DNA of 29,398 nucleotides from Alkalibacterium sp034520745 (GTDB lineage Bacteria; Bacillota; Bacilli; Lactobacillales; Carnobacteriaceae_A). The stretch covers positions 1-29,398 of the forward strand of contig JAXHNF010000022.1 of NCBI GenBank assembly GCA_034520745.1. Reading direction: 5' to 3'. The position numbers and the translations under genes are program-made. Below the pieces are notes generated by a model. The model worked only from the letters and a program-made list of their open reading frames with translations. It ran no database searches and had not been told where the DNA came from. Positions 20,107 through 27,722 of this stretch are shown here, piece by piece. Each line of letters begins with the position of its first letter. Position 1 is the stretch's first letter.

Positions 20107-20428
20107 AAGCGCCACCTCCTTAAAGTGGGTCAGTTTTTTAAGGTTTGTGAGAATAGGTAAAAGAAATGGAAAAATGATGGATGCAGATACAGTGAAGGAA
20201 GAAAGATAAGAGGGTGATTGAAAGATGATGAAATTTGATGGATTTAAGGGGTAATTAACTATTGAAATGAATAATAGAAGCAGGATAAATATACGGAAGA
20301 GTTTGTGAAAAATTAAGAGGATAAAATCATGAAAAAGAAGAATATTGAGGAAAAAATTTATTGGAGTATATGAGGTGGTGAAACAATGAGCTTAAACCAA
20401 TTATATTAGAGCTGTATTTTTAAATCAA

Positions 20429-20443
20429 ATGTAAGCGGTTATA
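20429..20443. promoter_or_regulatory. cre-like CcpA operator
   Basis: ATGTAAGCGGTTATA matches WTGNAANCGNWNNCW at every fixed position but one (T for C near the end). It lies about 390 bases upstream of the pilus adhesin. Regulation by CcpA is inference from the motif alone. Confidence 0.4.
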
Positions 20444-20518
20444 AAAACGGACGTTTTTTTAAAATGGTTATTTATAAGCATCAAAGGACTATAGTGATAT
20501 TTATTGATTTGATATTTT

Positions 20519-20587
20519 AGACATGAAAAAGGCCTTTGCTCGGAAAAGGGACCTTCTCCGGTAATCAAAGGCGTATGTCTTTTTCAT
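20519..20587. ncRNA. compact structured element, possible terminator or leader switch
   Basis: GCCTTTG (20532-20538) pairs with CAAAGGC (20566-20572) and encloses a hairpin CGGA-a-AAGG-ga-CCTT-c-TCCG (20541-20560). Outside, two alternative closing stems compete: AGACAT/ATGTCT (20519-20524 with 20575-20580) or ATGAAAAAG/CTTTTTCAT (20523-20531 with 20579-20587). Read on the minus strand the stem is followed by CTTTTTC, terminator-like, on the path toward the pilus operon. I do not recognise a known riboswitch class. Confidence 0.45.
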
Positions 20588-20969
20588 TTAATTGAGAGGT
20601 AAGTACAGTAGGATTCAGAGAATCCAAATTCGCTATGTGTACATATGATTTGTCTATTTTCGTCACCTCTGCGGTCGTTATAGTGTTCACGAACATAGTA
20701 TAATACTTTGTGAATTCAATAAGCAAATATTACTGATTCAAAGTAATTGTACTATGTAGTAAAGTTTACGCCAGGCTTTGAAAAAGCTCAACTGATAGCC
20801 CTCGAGGATTCAGGTTATTTTAAGTAAGTAATTTTTTTAAACAAACTCATTTTGTGAAAATATAGTAAATTATTATCAATTAGAAGCTTAATATTTAGCT
20901 TAACAAGAGAAATATAGTTCAAAAACACCTATGATGTTACAAAAGATTACAATCGATTTGAGGTTGTGA

Positions 20970-20999
20970 TTGTAGCCTATGATAGAACGCCGTTATAAT
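20970..20999 (+). promoter_or_regulatory. promoter of folC with overlapping dyad
   Basis: TTGTAG (20970-20975), 18-base spacer and TATAAT (20994-20999) lie about 50 bases before folC. An inverted repeat TACAATC (20948-20954) / GATTGTA (20968-20974) overlaps the -35 box, so a repressor or activator site is possible. Confidence 0.6.
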
Positions 21000-21049
21000 T
21001 GGGATGGAAAAAAGACAGATATTATTTTAAAGGGGTAAAGGATGATAGC

Positions 21050-22361
21050 ATGGATATGACTGACGTTATCGGATTAGTCAATACGAATCGCGGAAATGGA
21101 AAGAAAGAAAGTCTGGACCGGATGCATAAGCTGCTGGACGAAATAGGCAATCCTGAAAAAAAATTAAACTTCATCCATATTGCCGGAACCAACGGCAAGG
21201 GATCCACTGCGTCATTCATTTCGTCTATACTGATCCAGGCGGGAATGAAGACGGGGCTTTTCACGTCGCCTCATTTCAGAGAAGGTGAATGAACGTATCC
21301 GGGTGAATAATGACATCATAACTGACGAGGCGTTCATAAAGGCCACGGAAAAAGTCGCTGCTGTTGTGGCTGACGTTGAAGAGGTGTGCGGTGACCGTCT
21401 CTATTCCTTTGAGATCTTAACGGCTGTGGCACTGCTTTATTATCATGAACGGCAGTGTGACGTAGTGGTTCTGGAAGCGGGGATCGGGCGGCAGACTGGA
21501 TGCGACGAATACGATTTTGACGCCTGAGGTTGCGGTGGTCACGTCGATCGGTATGGATCACACACGACTTCTGGGCGAGACGCTGGAAAAGATCGCCGGA
21601 GAAAAAGCAGGCATCATCAAACGGGACGGGGATGTCGTCCTGCCGGATTTCACTTCTTCGATAAACCGCGTATTTGAAGAAAGAGCCATAGCGAATGACC
21701 GAGGCTAATGTCCACCGGGCTTCATTTTTTTCACAGAGTTTCGGACCTTGAACTGACAGACAGAGGGAGTGTCTTCTTTTATAAGCACTATAAAAAGCTG
21801 ACAGTGAATATGGTCGGGAAGCATCAGGTCTGGCGAAATGCGCTTCTGGCGATCGAAGCGGCAGGAATCCTGAAGGAAAAAGGCTACAGGATCACTGACG
21901 AAGACATCGTTCAGGGAATAAAAAAAGCATACTGGCCCGGACGGATGGAAATGATTCAGGAACATCCGACAATTTTTATTGACGGGCCCATAATCCGGAA
22001 GGTGTTGTGAAACTGAGGGAATCGATCGAGGCGCTTTATCCGGATAAAAAACTGACCTTTATCGTAGGCATGATGAAGGATAAAGACTATCTACGCATGA
22101 TCGAAGAAATCCTTCCCTTTGCTGAGAAAGTATACACGGTGTCGCCGGATCCTTACGCGGGTTTGCGCCAAGTCGGTCGCGAGCCAGCTGAGAGAACAGG
22201 GGATAGATGCCGAGCCTTTTGATTCGGTGAAGGACGTGACTGACTTCCTCAGAGAAAAAAGCAATCCATCAGAGACATTCATCGTCTTCGGTTCCCTTTA
22301 TCTGATCGGAGATCTGAAAAACAGTGGTCATAAAACGAGCTCTTCTTACTTTAACAAGTAG
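21050..22361 (+). CDS. folC: folylpolyglutamate synthase / dihydrofolate synthase, frameshifted
   Basis: FolC adds glutamate to folates (and dihydropteroate) using ATP, in the cytoplasm. Diagnostic segments: the P-loop IAGTNGKGSTASFISSIL, TGLFTSPHF with VNERIRVN, VVLEAGIGGR-like and LTPEVAVVTSIGMDHTRLLG, EKIAGEKAGIIK, and YWPGRMEMI followed by IDG-HNPEGV. Errors occur near 21285, 21495-21510, 21703, 21988 and 22160; joined length is about 435 residues, normal for the family. The start MDMTDVIGL at 21050 follows AAAGGATG; a longer reading from 20999 would begin inside the promoter's -10. The reading's stop lies inside the terminator stem, so the true stop may be slightly upstream. Confidence 0.92.
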
Positions 22362-22372
22362 GAAGAGCTTTT
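22338..22372 (+). terminator. intrinsic terminator of folC
   Basis: AGCTCTTCTTACT (22338-22350) pairs with AGTAGGAAGAGCT (22357-22369, one mismatch) around a 6-base loop, followed by four T (22369-22372). Confidence 0.75.
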
Positions 22373-22450
22373 ACTATTAGATTTTTAAAGAACAGTGATA
22401 AAATAAAAGTGTGAGAATAAGAACGTCTAAAGACAGGAGGGAGAGATTTT

Positions 22451-22489
22451 ATAAAAACGCTTGCACTTTTTCTGGTAGTGCAGTATAGT
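22451..22489 (+). promoter_or_regulatory. treP promoter with cre-like site
   Basis: TTGCAC (22461-22466), 17-base spacer and TATAGT (22484-22489) form a good sigma-A promoter. A cre-like sequence (22451-22465, one fixed-position mismatch to WTGNAANCGNWNNCW) overlaps the -35 box, which fits catabolite repression of trehalose uptake. Confidence 0.65.
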
Positions 22490-22500
22490 AAACATATCGT

Positions 22501-22518
22501 AACTTGTATCGACAAGTT
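22501..22518. promoter_or_regulatory. TreR operator
   Basis: A perfect 7-base inverted repeat, AACTTGT-ATCG-ACAAGTT, starts 12 bases after the -10 box of the treP promoter. Its core TTGT-N4-ACAA equals the core of the B. subtilis tre operator. The treR gene lies downstream at 25920-26627. Confidence 0.75.
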
Positions 22519-22538
22519 AACAAAAGGAGGAAATTATA

Positions 22539-24051
22539 GTGGCAGATTTCAAAAAAGATGCGCAGGAGCTGCTGGACGCGATCGGCGGAGAAAGAAAACA
22601 TCAACGCGGTCACCCACTGTGCGACACGTATGCGTTTTGTCTTGGATGATCCCTCGGCGGCTGACAAGGAAAGAATCGAAGATATCCCGTCTGTTAAGGG
22701 AACTTTCACCCAAGCAGGACAGTTTCAGGTTATTGTCGGTAACAAGGTAGCAGAATTTTATAATGAATTCTCCGCAATATCTGGGCTTGAAGGTGTGTCA
22801 AAAGATGATGTGAAGAGTGCAGGGAAGCAACATATGAGCGGTATTCAACGTGTCATGGCAGCCTTGGCTGAGATTTTCACACCATTAATTCCGGCAATTA
22901 TTATCGGGGGTCTGATTTTAGGATTCAGAAATGTCTTGCAAACAGGTACAGTTTTCGGCTTTAGGGCAAGCGATGGTTGATGGTCAGGCGGCATTTCCGG
23001 ATGCCGGTAGAGCCGATTACGATACGATGGTTGATACATCGCAGTTCTGGAGTGGCGTCAATGCTTTCCTGTGGCTGCCCGGTGAAGCGATATTTCCACT
23101 TCCTGCCGGTCGGGATCGCCTGGAGTGTTGGCCCGCAAGATGGGGACTACACAATTGCTGGGGATCGTTCTTGGTATCACACTCGTTTCACCTCAACTGC
23201 TGAACGCTTATGGTGTTGAACAGATTTTAGCAGGTGACGTCAATCAATGGGACTTCGGTTTCTTCCAACTGGATATGATCGGGTATCAGGCGCAAGTCAT
23301 TCCAGCCATGCTGGCAGGTTTCTTACTTGTATACCTGGAGAAATGGCTTCGTAAATTTATACCAGAATCGATATCAATGATTTTCGTTCCACTATTAGCC
23401 TTGGTTCCTACCGTTTTTGCTGCACACGCCATAATCGGACCAATCGGCTGGCAGCTGGGTGTATGGTTATCTATGGTCGTTCAGTGGGGACTGACAGGAT
23501 CATTTAACTGGATCTTCGGGTTCGTCTTCGGTGGATTATATGCACCGCTGGTTGTAACGGGACTTCACCACATGACGAATGCTGTGGACCTGCAGTTGGT
23601 CGCTGACTTCGATCAGACCATCCTATGGCCAATGATCGCACTGTCCAATATTGCACAGGGATCAGCCGTATTAGGTATCATCTGGATGCACCGCGGGAAC
23701 GAGAAAGAACAGCAAATCTCGATTCCAGCAATGATCTCAGCTTACCTTGGTGTTACTGAACCCGCACTGTTCGGTATCAATATCAAATATGTATATCCGT
23801 TAGTTGCAGGTATGATCGGCTCAGCCTTTGCCGGTATGACGTCCGTCGCCTTGAATGTTGCTTCATTCAATATCGGTGTCGGCGGCCTTCCGGGAATCTT
23901 ATCGATCATCCCTGAATACTGGATCGGCTTTTTGATTTCCATGGCTATCGCCATTGTTGTTCCTGTTGCACTGGTCATCTTGTTTGAGAAAAAAGGTATA
24001 TTGACTAAATATGAAAATGACCACCTGCCAATTCCTAAATTAGGCAATTAA
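22539..24051 (+). CDS. treP: PTS trehalose-specific EIIBC component, frameshifted
   Basis: TreP imports trehalose and phosphorylates it to trehalose-6-phosphate. The EIIB domain has its phosphorylated Cys27 in NAVTHCATRMRFVLDD. EIIC follows with membrane helices and GIQRVMAALAEIFTPLIPAI, the conserved HAIIGPIGWQLG stretch, LYAPLVVTGLHHMTNAVD and YLGVTEPALFGIN. The end LPIPKLGN lacks an EIIA domain. Errors: an extra G near 22592, and disruptions near 22965 and 23080-23140. GTG at 22539-22541 is eight bases after AAAGGAGG. Joined length is about 500 residues. treC follows. The trehalose assignment rests on treC, treR and the operator as well as on the sequence. Confidence 0.92.
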
Positions 24052-24152
24052 CAGTAAATAAATGAACAGATCAATCAAATAGTTAAGGAGGAAGGATACA
24101 TCCGAAGATGGACGAGGTTCTAGTGAACGCTGGAATGAGGACACCTGAGGAT

Positions 24153-24192
24153 CTATCCTTTTTTCTTTTAGATAAAAAGAAAAGGACGGATA
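24153..24192 (+). promoter_or_regulatory. hairpin covering the treC ribosome site
   Basis: CTTTTTTCTTTT in the left arm pairs with AAAAAGAAAAG in the right arm across a 3- to 4-base loop, with ATCC/GGAT closing pairs. The right arm contains AAAAGGACGG, the treC ribosome site, so the structure would mask it. Confidence 0.4.
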
Positions 24193-24194
24193 CT

Positions 24195-25915
24195 ATGGGA
24201 AATCTACATGATCTCGTGATTTATCAGGCTTATCCTAAATCATTCAAAGACACAGACGGCAACGGCATAGGGGATTTGAACGGGGTAATTGAAAAACTTC
24301 CTTATTTAGAAGAACTGGGCATCGACATGCTGTGGCTGAACCCCTTTTACAAGTCTCCGCAGAATGACAATGGCTACGACATCGCAGACTACAGGTCTAT
24401 CTGATCCGTTATTCGGCACGTTCGATGACTTTGACCGACTGGTTGAAGAAGCGTCCAGGCGCGGTATTTCCCTGATGCTGGATATGGTGCTGAATCATAC
24501 CTCCACGCATCATGAGTGGTTCCAGAAGGCGTTAGCCGGTGACAAAAAATATCAGGATTATTATTTACTGAGAGAAGCACAGGAAGACGGCAGCCTGCCG
24601 ACAAACTGGGAATCAAAATTCGGCGGTCCGGCCTGGTCAAAATTTGGAGACACTGACAAGTATTATCTCCACTTATATGACGTGACTCAGGCCGACTTGA
24701 ACTGGCGCAATCCTGAAGTAAGGAAAGAGTTGTATGAGGTCGTCAATTTCTGGCTGGAAAAAGGCGTCAAAGGCTTCCGGTTCGATGTGATCAATGTCAT
24801 CGGTAAAGCGGAAGACATGAAGGATGCTGCTGATGGGGTAGGGAAATCGCACTACACAGACACCCCGATCGTTCATGAGTACATCAAGGAACTGAACGAA
24901 GAAACCTTTGGCCGTTACGAAGACATCGTGACGGTCGGTGAGATGAGTTCGACAACAGTGGAAAACGGGATAAAATACTCTAATCCTGAGACAGATGAGT
25001 TGTAGATGATCTTCAGTTTTCATCATCTGAAAGTGGATTATAAGGACGGAGAAATGGGACGAGCATGCCGTTTGACTTCATCAAACTGAAAAGCATTCTG
25101 AATGAATGGCAGGAAGGCATGGCTGAAGGCGGCGGCTGGAATGCGCTGTTCTGGAATAATCATGACCAGCCCAGAGCCGTGAACCGCTTCGGCGATGTCG
25201 AGAAATATCCGATCGAAACGGCAACGATGCTGGCTCAGACGATCCATCTGCTCAGAGGGACGCCCTATATTTATCAGGGGAAGAGATCGGCATGACTAAT
25301 GCGAATTATTCCAGACTTGACGAGTATGTGGATATCGAGACACATAATGCCTTCAAAGAACTGAAAGAGAAGGGCGTTACAGATGAAGAGCCTTTGAACC
25401 TTATTAAAGAAAAATCACGTGACAATGCCAGGATACCGATGCAGTGGAACGCCTCTGAGAATGCAGGGTTCACTGACGGTACGCCGTGGTTAAAAGTCCC
25501 GGACAACTATACGAAGATCAATACGGAAAATGAAGAACACAGCGGTAAAATACGTTCTTACTATAAGGAACTCATCCGTCTGCGCAAGGAAATGCCCATC
25601 ATCCAGGAAGGGTCGTATAAGATTTTGAACTTCCAGCATCCGAGCATTTTTGCTTATTTAAGGGAACATGACGGCGAGAAACTGCTTGTACTGAATCACT
25701 TCTACGCAGAAGAAGACAGCATCGATATTCGAGAAGAACTTCCTAAAGGGGACGTCAGCTTCTTGATCGGTAACAGCGGAGAACGGAAACTGGAAAAAAC
25801 GTTCAGCATCAGGGACCATATGGAACGGCGGCTTTACCTGATCAAATCGAGATACGAAAAAGAGAGGAAAAACGGGCAACTCCCGATTTTTCCTCTCTTT
25901 TATTTTTTGCTGTAG
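24195..25915 (+). CDS. treC: trehalose-6-phosphate hydrolase (alpha-amylase family GH13), frameshifted
   Basis: TreC cleaves trehalose-6-phosphate to glucose and glucose-6-phosphate. GH13 motifs in order: MLWLNPFYKSPQNDNGYD, LDMVLNHTSTHHEWF, the nucleophile Asp in GFRFDVINV, the acid Glu in VGEMSS, and the third Asp in FWNNHDQPRAVNRFG; TPYIYQGEEIGMTN and DNARIPMQWN are typical of the TreC/oligo-1,6-glucosidase group. Errors: extra T near 24404, an in-frame TAG at 25003-25005 where Ser (TCG) is expected, small errors near 25050-25065 and one G missing near 25280. Start ATG at 24195; an upstream ATG (24108) gives no homology. The reading continues through the terminator hairpin, so the true stop is probably lost upstream. 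Confidence 0.9.
25857..25907. terminator. bidirectional terminator between treC and treR
   Basis: AAAAGAGAGGAAAAACGGG and its near-perfect complement (one bulged A) enclose a 5-base loop, followed by T-rich sequence. It serves convergent treC (plus) and treR (minus). Confidence 0.85.
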
Positions 25916-25919
25916 TTCA

Positions 25920-26627
25920 TCAGGGCGGTCTGCGTCTGGCGAATTCGAGCAAAACGGAACTTGTCCAGGCGGTGTCATGGATTTCCGTATACTGAAAGCA
26001 GGGTCGTGTCTTCCAGATGGACCTCGCTCCGAGTTACCACCACGTGCGTATCCCGTGCAGCGTCATCAGATCCCGGTCCTCCTGGGTGGCGGGTTCGACG
26101 ATGAACTCTTTTCGGGGCGTAACCGATCGTGAGTCCCAGTTTTCAATGTAGTTATAAAGTGACTTTTTTGCTTCGTCGTCAGGCAAAAGAGGGATTACTG
26201 AAGTCAAAAGGTAATCCTTGTTCAAGGATCACGGTCTCGCCGTCGACCTCTCTTGCCCGGATCAGAGCGTGAACTTCTGTGTCTCTGGACACGTTCAAAA
26301 AGCCTGCGATCTGTTCAGGGATCGTTTCTTTGCGTTTTTCACCAGGATCGTCTCACTGTTGATATTCTGCGCATCCTGAAGTTCCTTGTAACTTGTCAGT
26401 CCGGAAATAGGAAAATCGAACCGTTTGATATCCAGAACGATCGAGCCTTGCCTGTTCTTTTGAATATCCCGCTTTCCAGCAGCAGCGTGAGGGCTTTTCG
26501 TATCGTTTCACGTGAAACATTGTATTTTTCTGACAGTCTGTTCTCGCTCGGAAGCAATACCCGCTTTATACTGCTGGTTCATTATATCGGATTCAATATC
26601 CAGAAAGATGTCTTGAAATCTGCTCAT
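25920..26627 (-). CDS. treR: trehalose operon repressor TreR (GntR family), frameshifted
   Basis: TreR represses the trehalose operon and is released by trehalose-6-phosphate. The start MSRFQDIFLDIESDIMNQQY and the winged-helix LLPSENRLSEKYNVSRETIRKAL (the recognition helix) are typical. Next come GSIVLDIKRFDFPISGLTSYKEL, which matches the TreR subgroup, and a UTRA-type effector domain ending near FARRRP. At least four or five frame errors (about 26545, 26440, 26350, 26230, 26000-26030) break it. ATG at 26625-26627 follows AAAGGACT. Joined length is about 236 residues. The recognition-helix codons form a parS-like palindrome. Confidence 0.88.
26504..26519. promoter_or_regulatory. parS-like site inside treR
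   Basis: CGTTTCACGTGAAACA matches the 16-base parS consensus except for the first base, and holds a perfect 14-base palindrome. It encodes VSRET of the TreR recognition helix on the minus strand, so the match could be protein-driven. See the finding. Confidence 0.55.
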
Positions 26628-26672
26628 TTACTTCAGTCCTTTGTATGCTTACTCTGTTACCGCACCTTATAT

Positions 26673-26702
26673 CTTATAAGAAAAGAATCAGTAACTCAAC
26701 AA
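26673..26702 (-). promoter_or_regulatory. candidate treR promoter
   Basis: On the minus strand TTGTTG (26697-26702), an 18-base spacer and TATAAG (26673-26678) lie about 45 bases before treR. Confidence 0.4.
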
Positions 26703-26828
26703 ACTTGTCATTCTTTCGAAAAGTTTTTAAAGGATGACTCAAAAAAATCAAATTTACCGGTATGACATATTCTGACGGTTTAATTCCAGCGGGAAGGGTG
26801 ACAGCATGAAAGTATTCAGGATTTGCCT

Positions 26829-26856
26829 TATACTCTATATAGATAAACCTCTATAT
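26829..26856 (+). promoter_or_regulatory. candidate ars promoter -10 and ArsR operator dyad
   Basis: TATACT (26829-26834) is a possible -10, but its -35 is poor. Directly after it a perfect inverted repeat ATATAGA (26837-26843) / TCTATAT (26850-26856) with a 6-base spacer lies 32 bases before arsD, the place and style of an ArsR/SmtB-family operator. Confidence 0.45.
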
Positions 26857-26887
26857 TTAAATGATAATGATCAGGAGGAATTTGCCC

Positions 26888-27241
26888 ATGACCAAACTTG
26901 CTTTATATGAATCTGCCTTATGCTGCAGTACAGTGTGTGCGGATCCGTCTGTCGATGAGAAACTGATACGCATAACAGGCATCATGCAGCAGATCAAAAA
27001 AATGGACGACAAACAGATGATACGCTATAATCTGGCTTCAAACCCGAATTCATTCGCGAATAAACGGGTGACACAGATGATTCAGGAAAAAGGCATTGAG
27101 TGCCTGCCCATATCTGTATTAGATGGTGAGACAGTGGTTAAAACTGGGGATTATCCGACGAATGATGAAATCTCAGAATGGCTGGATGTGCCGATCAAGT
27201 CGGTGGATATCAAGCAGGCCTTATCAAATCAAAAAGGATGA
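26888..27241 (+). CDS. arsD: ArsD-like arsenic metallochaperone
   Basis: ArsD binds As(III)/Sb(III) and normally hands it to the ArsA ATPase. The intact 117-residue reading shows the ArsD start LALYESALCCSTVCADPSVD, then RYNLASNPNSFANKRV and LPISVLDGETVVKTGDYPT, all in family order. Cys12 and Cys13 are present, but the third Cys sits at 17 instead of 18 because the usual CCSTGVC reads CCSTVC. The C-terminal Cys pairs of some ArsD proteins are absent, which is common. ATG at 26888-26890 is nine bases after AGGAGG. arsR follows after six bases; no arsA or arsB is nearby. Confidence 0.88.
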   Translation: MTKLALYESALCCSTVCADPSVDEKLIRITGIMQQIKKMDDKQMIRYNLASNPNSFANKRVTQMIQEKGIECLPISVLDGETVVKTGDYPTNDEISEWLDVPIKSVDIKQALSNQKG

Positions 27242-27247
27242 AGATAT

Positions 27248-27582
27248 ATGAATTTTGAAGAATATGCAAAAGTAGCCAAAGCGGTTGCGGATTGCGAAAA
27301 GAGTATGAGGTGCTGGAACTTTTGTCATGCGGCTCGCTATGTGCATGCGATATTCTGGAGCACTTGACTTTACACAGCCGACGCTTCCCATCATATCAAA
27401 GTACTGTCGGAAGCCGGCCTGGTTGTATCGGAAAAAACCGGAACCTGGCATCATTATACGATCGACCAGGAAAATGCACAGAAATATATCGATGATACGG
27501 TACATCTGCTGACTCACTCGAGGAATGCAGCTGTAATAACAGCTCAGTGTGCCGACCGGATGAAAAGACTACACCGATATGA
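27248..27582 (+). CDS. arsR: ArsR/SmtB-family metalloregulator, frameshifted
   Basis: A winged-helix repressor that releases DNA on binding arsenite. The start MNFEEYAKVAKAV, the metal-site helix VLELLSCGSLCACDILEH (Cys-x-Cys-Asp form), the recognition segment FTQPTL-HHIKVLSEAGLVV, and GTWHHYTIDQENAQKYID are clear in three successive frames. The C-terminus is Cys-rich (ECSCNNSSVC). Joined length is about 110 residues, with errors near 27295, 27365, 27395 and 27520. ATG at 27248-27250, with an AAAAGGATG site in the end of arsD, implies translational coupling. A strong terminator follows, so arsD-arsR is a complete two-gene unit. Confidence 0.87.
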
Positions 27583-27635
27583 TCAAGTCGGTGTAATAAT
27601 AGAACCGGAACAGCTAACTGTTGGATATAAAAAAC

Positions 27636-27676
27636 AAAAAAACGTCAGAGCAGTTTAATTGCTCTGACGTTTTTTT
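27636..27676. terminator. bidirectional terminator between arsR and the LysM deacetylase
   Basis: A perfect 17-bp stem (AAAAAAACGTCAGAGCA and its complement) with a 7-base loop ends in T-runs on both strands, between two convergent units. Confidence 0.92.
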
Positions 27677-27722
27677 AGGTACTGCTCAATTTGTATACCA
27701 GCTTCTGAGTAAATAAAATCGA

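Larger units (their letters stand above)
20110..20968. other. gene-poor intergenic region between pilus operon and folC
   Basis: No protein of ordinary size is supported. It is AT-rich, with a purine-rich plus strand at 20160-20400. It holds two micro-ORFs with ribosome sites on the plus strand (20329-20373, 14 residues; 20386-20409, 7 residues), a cre-like site (20429-20443), a structured element (20519-20587), and a dyad TTCAC/GTGAA around AGTAT-A-ATACT (20686-20714) overlapping a TATAAT at 20699-20704. It must contain the pilus operon promoter, which I could not pin down. Confidence 0.6.

Noticed and set aside
24108..24194. Upstream ATG extending TreC by 29 residues
   Set aside because: The extension has no homology to TreC and includes the T-rich/A-rich hairpin; ATG at 24195 matches the family start.
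27570..27594. ACACCGA/TCGGTGT hairpin at the arsR 3' end
   Set aside because: No T-run follows; the much stronger hairpin at 27636-27676 is the likely terminator.
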